Shown here: positions 54,116 to 62,830 of the stretch, in pieces | How the letters are laid out: each line of letters starts with the position of its first letter | How positions within the stretch are numbered: the stretch's first letter is position 1 | Assembly: GCA_965216695.1 (NCBI GenBank) | Contig: OZ244212.1 | Location: 1,364,001 to 1,428,000 of the forward strand | Source: G965216695 sp965216695 | Lineage (GTDB): Bacteria > Pseudomonadota > Gammaproteobacteria > Pseudomonadales > Azotimanducaceae | Length of the DNA: 64,000 nt | Reading direction: 5' to 3' | Made by a program: the position numbers and the translations under genes | The notes under the pieces: model-generated | What the model was told of the DNA's origin: nothing | Database searches by the model: none | Seen by the model: the letters and a program-made list of their open reading frames with translations, nothing else

Positions 54116-56833
54116 CTAAAGCGTTTGCAGCAATGCCTCTGCGGCCGCGCGGTCGTCGAAATTGCCTTTTTCAAGCGCGCGGCGCAACGCATCCGCGGCC
54201 GAATCACCGTCCCCCGTGCGCTGATACGCAACGCCAAGGTGGTATAGCACCGTCGGATTCTCAGGCCGCAGGCGCGCCGCTTCCTTGAGATAGTCGAGCC
54301 CCTCGCGGGCATCACCGGATTCCACCAGAATCCAGCCGAGCGTATCGGCAATTTCCGGGTTGTTCGGCGCAATGTCCTTGGCACGCCGCGCGATCGATTC
54401 CGCACGATCGTCGCCGCGCTGCATGTAGAGCCACGCGAGGTTGTTGAACACCACGGGATTTTCCGTATCGAGCAGAGACTCGTACATGGCTACCGCATCG
54501 TCATCGCGCTTTGCGCTCAGCAGTTGGCCCGCAAGCAGCAGCTGAACGCCGCGGTCATTGGGACGCCGGTCGAGCCACCCGCGCAGCAGCTTCATGCCTC
54601 CCTCCAGGTCGCCACGGCGTGCGCGAATGGCGGCGGCTCGCGTAATACCGATCCGGTGTCCCTCCTCCGCCAACTCGTCGAACACCTCGGCAGCCGCATT
54701 CGTTTCCCCTTCGCGCAACAGGATGTCGCCGTCGAGTACCTTGCGTTCGAGCGCAACGACGCCGTCCAGTTCCGCCTCCAGCGACTCAACGCGCTTTCGC
54801 GCCAGTTCCAGATCGCCCTCAATCATGTCGATCCGCGCCAACCCCAGTTCTGCGGCCGGATGCCCCCCTTCGCTAGCCGCCGCTTGCTGCCAGTTCTTTC
54901 GCGCCAGCGTGAGATTGCCGGTGCGCGCATGCAGCCTGCCGAGTGCATATAACATCGACGGGTTGATCGACTGATCGGACACCCGCGTTTGAATCTCCTC
55001 CACAGTCTGTCGCGCGCCACGCACGTTGCCCGATTGCAGATCGGCTTCTCCGCGCAACGCCAGAAGATCGAGTGAACCGCTGTGCAATTCCAGCCCCGTA
55101 TCGATGACCGCCGATGCGCTCGATACGTCATTGGTCGCCAGGTACGCACGCGCCAGACCCACGCGGGCGCGCAGCGAATTCGGATTCGTATTCAGCGCAT
55201 TTTCCAGCAGCCTGACTGCAGCGTCCCGATCCGGCTCGCGAATCGCAAGCGCCAGCATTGCATCGACGCTTTCGGGGTCCGCTTCGAGCAGGGTGCGAAA
55301 GTACCCCGCCGCCGCTTCCGGGTCCCCATTCGCCTGCGCAATACGGGCGAGATTCGCGGCAGCCGGAAAGTACGTAGCATCCACGCTCAGCGCACCTTCG
55401 TAGTGCTGCCGCGCCGCAGCCGCTTCGCCCCGCTCCTCAGCAATACGTCCGAGCAGATTGGCCACCAACGGCGAGTCCGATTCCTTGTCCGCAAGCCTGT
55501 CGGCCGCCGCCTGCGCCGACTCGATGTCGCCATTCTTCAGCGCCATCGTCGCGAGCAGGTAATCCGATTGCAGCTGATCGCCGTCTATATCGATTGCGCT
55601 TTCCAGCTCCGCGACCGCCCTGTCCTCTTCGCCGCTTGCGATCAAACCGAGCGCCAACTGGTTGCGAAACGATGCCGTATCCGGTGCAAGCTCAACGGCC
55701 GCCTGTAGCAGGTCTGTCGCGCGGCTTGTGTTGCCGAGCGCAAGGTACGCATTCCCCACAATCGCCATGAGTTGCGCGTCCGCTGGATAGTTTTCGCCCA
55801 CCAGCTCAACGATGTCGTCGTACTTCTTCTGATCGAACAGCAGGCTGGCCAGTACTTTGATCGCCGATACGTTGTCCGGATCGCGCGCCAGAAACCGACG
55901 CAGGCTATCTTCCGCCTGCCCGAACTGACCTTGCCTGTACTTGACCAGTCCGAACAGATACAGGCTGGGTTGGTGCTCGGGTGCGACGCGCCGGACATTC
56001 AGCAGCGCCGATTCCGATGCGGCGAGCTCATTACGCTGAAATGCAACCAGCGACTTCAGATATTGTGCGATAGGCACGTCGGGTACTGCTTCCAGTACCC
56101 GGTCGATATTGGCATTGGCAGTATCGAAGTCACGTTCGGCAATGTTCACCTGGGTGAGTCCGATCCGCCCCAGCACCTCACCGCCAGCGATCGTCGTCGA
56201 CTTTTCGAACGCCTGGGTCGCTTCGGTGTAATCGTCTGACGCAAGGGCCATCTCGCCGCGCCGCAACCAGAGCTCGAACCGATCAGGTGCCTGGTCGGTG
56301 GCCTGCGCCATCAACGACTGCGCCTGCTCCAGGTCACCCTCGCGTGCCGCAAACAATGCCAGGCCGGATTTGCCGGATGGCGTCTCCCGAGCGCGTTCGA
56401 AGTACGCGCGCGACTTGTCGAAGTCCCGCGTGGCGAAATACGCTTCGGCCAGCACGGCCGAGAGTTCCGCATCCAGCGCGTCCCGTTTCTCGAGCTCGCC
56501 TATGACCTCCTGCACACGGCCGACCCGCACCTTGCTGCGAAGCAGCCCCAGGGTGACTTCGGCTCCTGCCCCCAGGTCGCTCGCCCGCTCGTACTCTTTC
56601 AACGCGCTCGCAAAGTCGCCAAGTCGCAGGTACGCATGGCCAAGCAACACCCGCGCGTCGACCATGTCCGGTGATTTCTGCAACGCATTCTTTAGCTCAA
56701 TGATCGCGTCGCGCGCCTGGCCGCTCGCAATCTGCTGCTGGGCTAGGCCGACGTGGTCTTCGGCCGTAGTCGAGTCGCAAGCGGACAGAAACAGACCGAG
56801 CGCCGCGCACAGCAGCCAGAATAATCGAGGCAT
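54116..56833 (-). CDS. prsT: PrsT-like PEP-CTERM system TPR lipoprotein
   Basis: 905 residues with a lipoprotein signal (lipobox LSAC, Cys19). The body consists of many degenerate 34-residue TPR helices (LLGHAYLRLGDFASALKEYERA, AAVELAPDTASFRNQLALGLI), as in the PEP-CTERM system TPR protein PrsT (about 900 residues). It starts QQQIASGQARDAIIELKNALQ, the family beginning. It lies convergent to the barrel gene and on the opposite strand of the exporter. It is thought to help polysaccharide assembly at the outer membrane. Confidence 0.88.
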   Translation of the reverse strand: MPRLFWLLCAALGLFLSACDSTTAEDHVGLAQQQIASGQARDAIIELKNALQKSPDMVDARVLLGHAYLRLGDFASALKEYERASDLGAGAEVTLGLLRSKVRVGRVQEVIGELEKRDALDAELSAVLAEAYFATRDFDKSRAYFERARETPSGKSGLALFAAREGDLEQAQSLMAQATDQAPDRFELWLRRGEMALASDDYTEATQAFEKSTTIAGGEVLGRIGLTQVNIAERDFDTANANIDRVLEAVPDVPIAQYLKSLVAFQRNELAASESALLNVRRVAPEHQPSLYLFGLVKYRQGQFGQAEDSLRRFLARDPDNVSAIKVLASLLFDQKKYDDIVELVGENYPADAQLMAIVGNAYLALGNTSRATDLLQAAVELAPDTASFRNQLALGLIASGEEDRAVAELESAIDIDGDQLQSDYLLATMALKNGDIESAQAAADRLADKESDSPLVANLLGRIAEERGEAAAARQHYEGALSVDATYFPAAANLARIAQANGDPEAAAGYFRTLLEADPESVDAMLALAIREPDRDAAVRLLENALNTNPNSLRARVGLARAYLATNDVSSASAVIDTGLELHSGSLDLLALRGEADLQSGNVRGARQTVEEIQTRVSDQSINPSMLYALGRLHARTGNLTLARKNWQQAAASEGGHPAAELGLARIDMIEGDLELARKRVESLEAELDGVVALERKVLDGDILLREGETNAAAEVFDELAEEGHRIGITRAAAIRARRGDLEGGMKLLRGWLDRRPNDRGVQLLLAGQLLSAKRDDDAVAMYESLLDTENPVVFNNLAWLYMQRGDDRAESIARRAKDIAPNNPEIADTLGWILVESGDAREGLDYLKEAARLRPENPTVLYHLGVAYQRTGDGDSAADALRRALEKGNFDDRAAAEALLQTL

Positions 56834-56930
56834 ATGTGACGTTCCTTCGTAATGTCGCGCCGATTCTAGCCTGCGGCGTCACCGGCTTCTACGCGCGCCG
56901 ATGCATGCACCGGCGCGCGATCTGGAGGAG

Positions 56931-58955
56931 TCAGCGCGCGTCCAGCACAACCTCGTTGGAGTAGCCACTCTCGACCCCGCCCGGCGCGACAGACGTCATC
57001 GCAACGAAATAGCGACCGCGCGGCATCGGGATGCTCGCGCTCGTCGAGGCTCCGCCGTCGACGAACTCGCGCACCGTGTAGTCACCGCTGTTCGCGCCTA
57101 CGTAGATGTAGTAGCCATCCAGCGACTCGATCGGTGAACCGTCCGTGTTCTCGCTGGGAGCCTGCCACCGTAGCGTCAACGCGCCCTGGACACCGACCTG
57201 CACAATGCCGACACCCGTAGTGTTTGCGTTGGTGCATTCGACCCGCAATGTTACTGGTTCCAGTACCGGACCGTACGAGCGGCTCCCCGTCAACGGAATC
57301 TCTCCAGACCAGGCCGGTCCGGAGGCGACGCAGCGGTCGGCATCTGGCGCCGCCCAGCGCAGCTCGGTGCTGGCGCCCTCGGCAACCACGCGCGGGCTTG
57401 CGCTGAATTCAACCGTAACCCCGGTGCCTCCGGAATCGGTGCCGGATCCGCCACCGTTGTTATCCGCCCCGCTGTCGCTGCCATCCGATCCGCCGCTGCT
57501 GTCGCCGCTGTCGTTCGCGCCACCTGCATCACCGGAAACGCTGCCTCCATCCGACTCGCCCGAGCCCGAACCGCCGGATCCGGATGCGTCGCCGCCATCG
57601 CCGACGCGAATGTCCAGCGTCGCAAAGGCGGCGCCGCCAACCCCGAGGCAACCGAGCCGGAAGAATGCATCCGCACGCAGCGCCGGAGTCGTCGTTGCAC
57701 CCTCCGTTGGGCGCACGCCGTTCCAATCCCCCGACGCGATGCACGTGTCTGCGCCCGCAGCAGCCCAGGAAAGCCTGGTACGTTCGCCGGCATTCACCGT
57801 AAAGTCGTCCGCCGTGAACGAGATGGTGGGCGCAACCGCATCCTGTTGCGATCGCAGCCGCTCGCTTACGCTGTCGAGATCGTCTGCGTCCGAGCCGGCA
57901 ATTGCCACCGGCAGGTTCGAGATCGAAAGACCCCACTGAGCACGTAGTAAGCCGCGCATCTCGCTACGCACATCTTCGAGCGGCGTTTCGTGCAGCGTCC
58001 AGACGACGTCCGCCGAGTCTTCCGACGGCAACCCAACGAGCGTGTCGAGTGTTTTTTCCAGCATCTCGTGCGTAGGATCGATTGCGTAGATGTGTCCCTG
58101 AGCGAGCGGTTCTATGTGCGCTACCGCAACGTCCATGCGCGCCATCGCATCGCCCTCGTCTACTGAGAGTTTGCCAGCGAGCAGTTCGACCAGCGTAGAC
58201 GCCTGGGCGGCCTTGATCGTTGCCGCAACGCGGCGCTCGACGTCCGGTCCAACCGTGTCGATTACCCCATTGCTGGCTATGTCGCATGCGATCGTGCCGA
58301 CCACATCTTCCGTATCTGTGGGTGAACCTGAAAGCGCCAGCGCGCGCGCAGTTCGTCGAACCACTTCGCCGACGGCCTCGTTCGTCAGTACGAATTGCGC
58401 CGCGTTTTCCGCGGTGACCGCCTCGAACATCGGCAACTGATCTGGCGCAGTAAGTCCCGACCCGAGTTCTGCACTGACATTGCGCCACATCCTGCGCAGA
58501 TTCTTCGGCGATGGCTTCTTTCCCGCACAGTCGATCGAACGCACCGTCACGGTGGACAGTGGCGACAGATTAACGATCTGATCAGCATCGCCACGGGAAA
58601 CCGCCTGGAGTTCGAAGTCGAGTGCCCGCTCGGTTACCAGATCGAGTCCGCCGCTCGCAAAAACGCGCACCGGCAATGGGGTTCCCTGCGGAACCGTGTA
58701 CTCGTAGCTCGCCTGGTCATCGCCGTAGAACTCGGCAATCTGTTCGCCGTTTCCATCGACCACCCGGACACTTGCGTTGACGACGGGGCCGTCACCCACA
58801 CTCCCGGTGATCTGAAACGGGGCACCCGCGGTACTCGGTTCATCCGAACCGCCACCACCACAACCCGAAACAACGAAAATCATAGCTGCCAGAAATGCGA
58901 ACGCGTAGGAGTTCGCACGCGCATGCAGGCGCGTCCATTGCCCAGAAAATCCCAT
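56931..58955 (-). CDS. large lipoprotein with Ig-like and fibronectin-III-like modules
   Basis: 674 residues with lipobox VVSGC (Cys32). Domains: a carboxypeptidase-like/Big-type N-terminal domain (VGDGPVVNASVRVVDGNG), a helical middle part, two copies of an Ig-like module (TRLSWAAAGADTCIASGDW and TELRWAAPDADRCVASGP, each with Trp and Cys), a Gly/Ser/Asp-rich linker (SGDSSGGSDGSDSGAD), and a fibronectin-III-like C-terminus (PSENTDGSPIESLDGYYIYV). No known family as a whole. It could bind surface glycan or protein. It is on the same strand as prsT, 97 bp apart. Confidence 0.75.
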   Translation of the reverse strand: MGFSGQWTRLHARANSYAFAFLAAMIFVVSGCGGGGSDEPSTAGAPFQITGSVGDGPVVNASVRVVDGNGEQIAEFYGDDQASYEYTVPQGTPLPVRVFASGGLDLVTERALDFELQAVSRGDADQIVNLSPLSTVTVRSIDCAGKKPSPKNLRRMWRNVSAELGSGLTAPDQLPMFEAVTAENAAQFVLTNEAVGEVVRRTARALALSGSPTDTEDVVGTIACDIASNGVIDTVGPDVERRVAATIKAAQASTLVELLAGKLSVDEGDAMARMDVAVAHIEPLAQGHIYAIDPTHEMLEKTLDTLVGLPSEDSADVVWTLHETPLEDVRSEMRGLLRAQWGLSISNLPVAIAGSDADDLDSVSERLRSQQDAVAPTISFTADDFTVNAGERTRLSWAAAGADTCIASGDWNGVRPTEGATTTPALRADAFFRLGCLGVGGAAFATLDIRVGDGGDASGSGGSGSGESDGGSVSGDAGGANDSGDSSGGSDGSDSGADNNGGGSGTDSGGTGVTVEFSASPRVVAEGASTELRWAAPDADRCVASGPAWSGEIPLTGSRSYGPVLEPVTLRVECTNANTTGVGIVQVGVQGALTLRWQAPSENTDGSPIESLDGYYIYVGANSGDYTVREFVDGGASTSASIPMPRGRYFVAMTSVAPGGVESGYSNEVVLDAR

Positions 58956-59260
58956 TTACTCTCTCCGTAAAACTGCTGGGATTGAATGCAGAACGGCTCG
59001 CACCGGTCCCACGGTGCAAAGTCGGTCTTGGTCCTGATCTGGGAGTCTAGGCATGACGGGCGCGACCACCTGTGCGGCGGTTCGCATCTGGCAGTGCAGC
59101 GGCCGGTAATGCGAACGCGGTCACCGGTTGAGGCGCGCGCTGCGCACCGCTAGCACCGTGCACCCGTCACGGAAGTCTCTGGCGCAGTCCGACGCGGCCA
59201 CGCCGTTCCGTCCACGCGCCTCTGTTAGAATGGCGCTTTCGTTTCTGCGCTCAAACTTGC
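58956..59260. other. 305-bp intergenic region with a CinA promoter candidate
   Basis: No open frame of note. It holds the promoters of the divergent lipoprotein (start 58955) and CinA-like (start 59261) genes. An extended -10-like TGTTAGAAT is at 59223-59231, in the right place for the CinA-like gene; no matched -35 was clear. The middle is GC-rich without visible hairpins. Confidence 0.4.
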
Positions 59261-60004
59261 ATGGAACAGACCTACAGCGCCTGCGTCGTGGTGATCGGTA
59301 ACGAGATCCTTTCGGGCCGCACGCAGGATGTGAACCTCCAGCACATAGCCGTCGAACTCGGCAAGCAGGGCATTCAGGTGCGCCATGCCCGGGTGGTGCC
59401 CGACGTAGAGGACGTGATCGTCGACACGATCAACGAGGTACGGCAACAGTACGACTATGTCTTCACGACCGGCGGAATTGGACCGACGCACGACGACATT
59501 ACGGCCGACTGCATCGCGCGTGCCTTTGGCGTTGAACTCGTCATCCACCCGGACATCGCTGCAATCCTGCAGCGCAACCCCGCCGAACCCGACGTTATGG
59601 CCAGCCGAATGCGCATGGCGCGCGTACCGGCGAACGCAACCCTAATCGACAATCCCACCGGCGGACCCCAGGGCTTTCGCGTGGAAAATGTGTTCGTGAT
59701 GGCGGGCATTCCACGCGTCATGCAGGCGATGCTGAGCACCGTAGTACCAGAGCTGACCCCCGGCGCCGTCGTGCAGGCACGTTCGGTAACCGCGTTTCTG
59801 GGGGAAAGCCAGATCGCCGATGCGTTGCGTGAGATTCAGGACGCTAATCCCGACGTTGATCTCGGCAGTTACCCGTTTGTGCGGGACAACCGCTACGGCA
59901 CGTCACTCGTGGTGCGCGGAACCGACGCGGACCGAGTCGACGCCGTGGTGCGTTCGGTCGAGCAGGCCGTGGTCGAACGCGGGGGCACACCGGAAACGCG
60001 ATGA
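59261..60004 (+). CDS. CinA-like / MoaB-type molybdopterin-binding domain protein
   Basis: 247 residues with the MoCF_biosynth motif (VIGNEILSGRTQDVN, then TTGGIGPTHDDITADCIA). These match competence/damage-inducible CinA N-terminal proteins lacking the C-terminal amidase domain. Possible roles are nucleotide pyrophosphatase or molybdopterin-related binding. It is coupled by a 4-bp ATGA overlap to the TraB/GumN gene. Confidence 0.85.
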   Translation: MEQTYSACVVVIGNEILSGRTQDVNLQHIAVELGKQGIQVRHARVVPDVEDVIVDTINEVRQQYDYVFTTGGIGPTHDDITADCIARAFGVELVIHPDIAAILQRNPAEPDVMASRMRMARVPANATLIDNPTGGPQGFRVENVFVMAGIPRVMQAMLSTVVPELTPGAVVQARSVTAFLGESQIADALREIQDANPDVDLGSYPFVRDNRYGTSLVVRGTDADRVDAVVRSVEQAVVERGGTPETR

Positions 60005-61158
60005 ATTGCACCCGGCGCACCGCCCGTTTTCTCCGATACCGCCTGATCGGCGCACTGACCCTCGCAGTTACTGCTGCAGCAACAGCAGCTGATACGTCCT
60101 TAGCGTACAAAGAACTCACCGGCCACAAAGCGATTGCGCGCACAACCACCGGCTCTGTGGAAGGCATCGCGCATAGCGAGCCACATCCGGTAACGGCATC
60201 CTATGAAGCGCTGGAGGCGTGCCAACGCCGCGCGTCCGCCGCTGACGCGGTCTGCGAGATTGTGCGGATCGATGACCAGGACGTTACAACGGCGCAAACC
60301 ATTCGCTCCCGGGCGCGTGAGCGCGCGGGAGACGGTCCGCGGCCTCTGTATCTATGGCGGCTCGAGAGTCGGTCCGCGACCATCTACCTGGCGGGCAGCA
60401 TTCACATACTGAAACCGAGCCTCTATCCACTGCCGGTCGAATTCGAAGCAGCGTTCGAGCGTTCGGACCATCTGGTAGTGGAAGTCGACACGGCGCGGCT
60501 GACGCCCGACGCGTTGCAGTCATTGCAAGTGCGTCACGGCACGCTGGCGCCACCGAACACCCTCGAGTCCGTTCTGCCGGCAGACCTCTACGACAAGGTC
60601 CACGGGAAACTCGTTCGCCTGGGCATTCCGCCGTCTTCGCTCGCACAAGCCAAACCGATGTTGGCGATGAATACGATGATGTTGGTGGAGTTGATGTCGT
60701 TCGGGTATCGACCGGACCAGGGAATGGAAATGCACTTCCGTTCCCGGCTCGGCGAACGGGAAATACTGCAACTTGAAACCGTCGAACAGCAGATGTCGCT
60801 CCTGTTCGGCCAACCGCTCGACGATCAAATCGATATGCTCCGCGATCACTTCGACACGGGCGACAATGCCGAACGCGAACTCACCTCGATGATCGTGGCC
60901 TGGATGGCTGGTGACGATGAGGCATTCCTGAGACTGTTCCGTGAACGCAGCGGCAGGTCCGACGCCGCGCGCACCTTCGTGCGCAACCTGCTCGACGACC
61001 GGAACCGGCACATGGCTCAGAAAATCAGCATGTACCTGCAGACCGAAGGCACGTACTTCGTGCTGATTGGCGCCGCCCACTACGTGGGAGAAAACGGCAT
61101 CATTGCGTTGCTGGAAAATAGCGGCATTCCAAGTGAGCGGCTTACCGCCCGATTCTGA
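60001..61158 (+). CDS. TraB/GumN family protein
   Basis: 385 residues with a signal peptide (LTLAVTAAATAADTSLA). The TraB/GumN block YLAGSIHILKPSLYPL and the C-terminal FVLIGAAHYVGENG with a G-x2-H motif are clear; the central part is helical. Members are exported or envelope proteins, sometimes with protease- or polysaccharide-related roles. It overlaps the CinA-like gene by 4 bp, and the SDR gene follows after 20 bp. Confidence 0.85.
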   Translation: MNCTRRTARFLRYRLIGALTLAVTAAATAADTSLAYKELTGHKAIARTTTGSVEGIAHSEPHPVTASYEALEACQRRASAADAVCEIVRIDDQDVTTAQTIRSRARERAGDGPRPLYLWRLESRSATIYLAGSIHILKPSLYPLPVEFEAAFERSDHLVVEVDTARLTPDALQSLQVRHGTLAPPNTLESVLPADLYDKVHGKLVRLGIPPSSLAQAKPMLAMNTMMLVELMSFGYRPDQGMEMHFRSRLGEREILQLETVEQQMSLLFGQPLDDQIDMLRDHFDTGDNAERELTSMIVAWMAGDDEAFLRLFRERSGRSDAARTFVRNLLDDRNRHMAQKISMYLQTEGTYFVLIGAAHYVGENGIIALLENSGIPSERLTARF

Positions 61159-61178
61159 AATCCAACCGACGGAGAATC

Positions 61179-61895
61179 ATGAACATAGAACAACGCAATG
61201 CCATCGTGCTTGGCGGCACGTCCGGAATCGGCCTGGCCACCGCGAAGCGGCTCGCCGCAGCGGGGGCGAGGGTTACTGTAGCGAGCCGTGATCCGGATAA
61301 GTGTCGCGCGGCGGCGGCGGAGCTAGGTGAGGGCGCAGCAGGCTTTACTGTGGACGTGTTGGACCTGGCAGCACTTCAGAGCGCGTTCGCGGAACGCGCG
61401 CCCATCGACATCCTCGTGAACGCGGCAACGGGTGGAGAACGAGCGACCGGTCCGTTCAAGGATATGGATCTGCAAGGATTTCAGGGCTCGTTCCGCAAGC
61501 TGTGGGGCTACACCAACTCAGTGCACGCAGCGTTACCGCACCTGAGCGACGGAGCCGCAATCGTGCTCGTCAGCGGGGCTCCGGCGCGCAAATGTCCACC
61601 GGGTTACTCCGCAATCTCCACGGTAGGCAATGCAGTCGAGGGCTTCTGCCGCGCGGTGGCGGTGGAAATCGCGCCGTGTCGTATCAATTGCGTTTCGCCC
61701 GGTATCATCGACACGCCGATGTTTCCCGTAGAAGGCGATGCACGCGCCGCGTTCCTTGCGAAAGCAACGGAAAACTATGCGCTTGCACGACCGGGGACCG
61801 CCGACGAGGTGGCGATGGCGATACAGTTTACGATCGAAAACGACTACGTCACCGGCACCACGATCGATGTCGATGGCGGCATGCTGTTGCCATAA
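61179..61895 (+). CDS. SDR-type oxidoreductase lacking the catalytic Lys
   Basis: 238 residues with the SDR Rossmann signature GGTSGIGLATAKRLA and an NAATGG turn. The active-site region is VSGAPARKCPPGYSAISTV: the catalytic Tyr is present, but the usual YxxxK Lys is Ser (Y-SAI-S). It may be an atypical or inactive member. The Gly-rich C-terminus GTTIDVDGGMLLP is normal for the classical family. It ends 8 bp before a convergent HMG-CoA lyase. Confidence 0.82.
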   Translation: MNIEQRNAIVLGGTSGIGLATAKRLAAAGARVTVASRDPDKCRAAAAELGEGAAGFTVDVLDLAALQSAFAERAPIDILVNAATGGERATGPFKDMDLQGFQGSFRKLWGYTNSVHAALPHLSDGAAIVLVSGAPARKCPPGYSAISTVGNAVEGFCRAVAVEIAPCRINCVSPGIIDTPMFPVEGDARAAFLAKATENYALARPGTADEVAMAIQFTIENDYVTGTTIDVDGGMLLP

Positions 61896-61903
61896 GGCGC
61901 TAG

Positions 61904-62830
61904 CTACGGCGGGAAAGGACCCGCCTTCGAGAGCATCGACGGAACCGGTGCACCAAGCGCATTCTGGAGCCAGTCGGCCGCGTCCAGAACGGCTGGCAGC
62001 GCCATCCCGGTGTGCACATCGGACCGATGCAGGGTATACAAGAGATCTTCGGTCGCAATATTGCCGGACGCCAGCGGCGCGAACGGACAGCCGCCGATAC
62101 CGCCAATGCTCGCGTCCAACGTCGCGACGCCTGCATCGAGAGCTGCCAAAGCGTTTGCGATTCCGGTGTTGCGCGTGTCGTGAAAGTGCGCACGCAGCGG
62201 CGTATCGCCCAGAGCCGCAAGCGCGCCGAAACACTCCGTCACCTGGGCGGGGACGCCGACACCGATCGTGTCGGCCAACGCAAGTTCTACCGGTCCTTCG
62301 TCCAGGAGCGCCCGGGCAATTTCCACGATGCGAGCCACCGGCACATCGCCTTCGAAGGGGCAGCCGAACGCCACCGCAATCGTAACCTGGGCGCGCAACC
62401 CGTCACGGCGGGCCGAGCGAAGCACGCGTTTTGCAGACTCGATGCTGGTTCGTACGTCCATGCCCTGATTGCGTTCGCCGAACGTGTCCGTCGCCGGCAC
62501 CACGAATCCAGCCTCGTCCAGACGACCGGTGGCGCGCAGTCGATCGTAGCCGCGGTCATTGAGCACGAGACCGGTGTACGTCACATCGCCACGCTGCGGC
62601 AGGTTGGCAGCGACCGCTTCCGCGTCCGCCATCTGCGGCACGCGCTTGGGATGCACGAAACTGGTTACCTCGATGCGCTTGCAGCCCGATGCCAGCGCAT
62701 GACCGATGAGATCGAGTTTCTGTTCCGTAGTAAGAAGACGGTCTTCATTCTGCAACCCGTCGCGCGGACTCACCTCCATCACGGTGACGCTTCGCGGCGA
62801 GGCATTCGTATTGGTGGCTCGTGTCGTCAT
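61904..62830 (-). CDS. hydroxymethylglutaryl-CoA lyase
   Basis: 308 residues. The lyase motifs are MEVSPRDGLQNEDR (metal-binding Asp) and the C-terminal GGCPFAPLASGNIATEDLLY, with the Cys of the flexible active-site loop. It cleaves HMG-CoA to acetyl-CoA and acetoacetate, the final step of leucine breakdown, in a TIM-barrel fold. It overlaps the stop of glnS by 4 bases on the minus strand (glnS ends at 62827). Confidence 0.92.
   Translation of the reverse strand: MTTRATNTNASPRSVTVMEVSPRDGLQNEDRLLTTEQKLDLIGHALASGCKRIEVTSFVHPKRVPQMADAEAVAANLPQRGDVTYTGLVLNDRGYDRLRATGRLDEAGFVVPATDTFGERNQGMDVRTSIESAKRVLRSARRDGLRAQVTIAVAFGCPFEGDVPVARIVEIARALLDEGPVELALADTIGVGVPAQVTECFGALAALGDTPLRAHFHDTRNTGIANALAALDAGVATLDASIGGIGGCPFAPLASGNIATEDLLYTLHRSDVHTGMALPAVLDAADWLQNALGAPVPSMLSKAGPFPP

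Noticed and set aside
61908..61925. A rho-independent terminator GGCGGG-loop-CCCGCC
   Set aside because: It overlaps the coding end of the HMG-CoA lyase gene and has no T-run in either direction.
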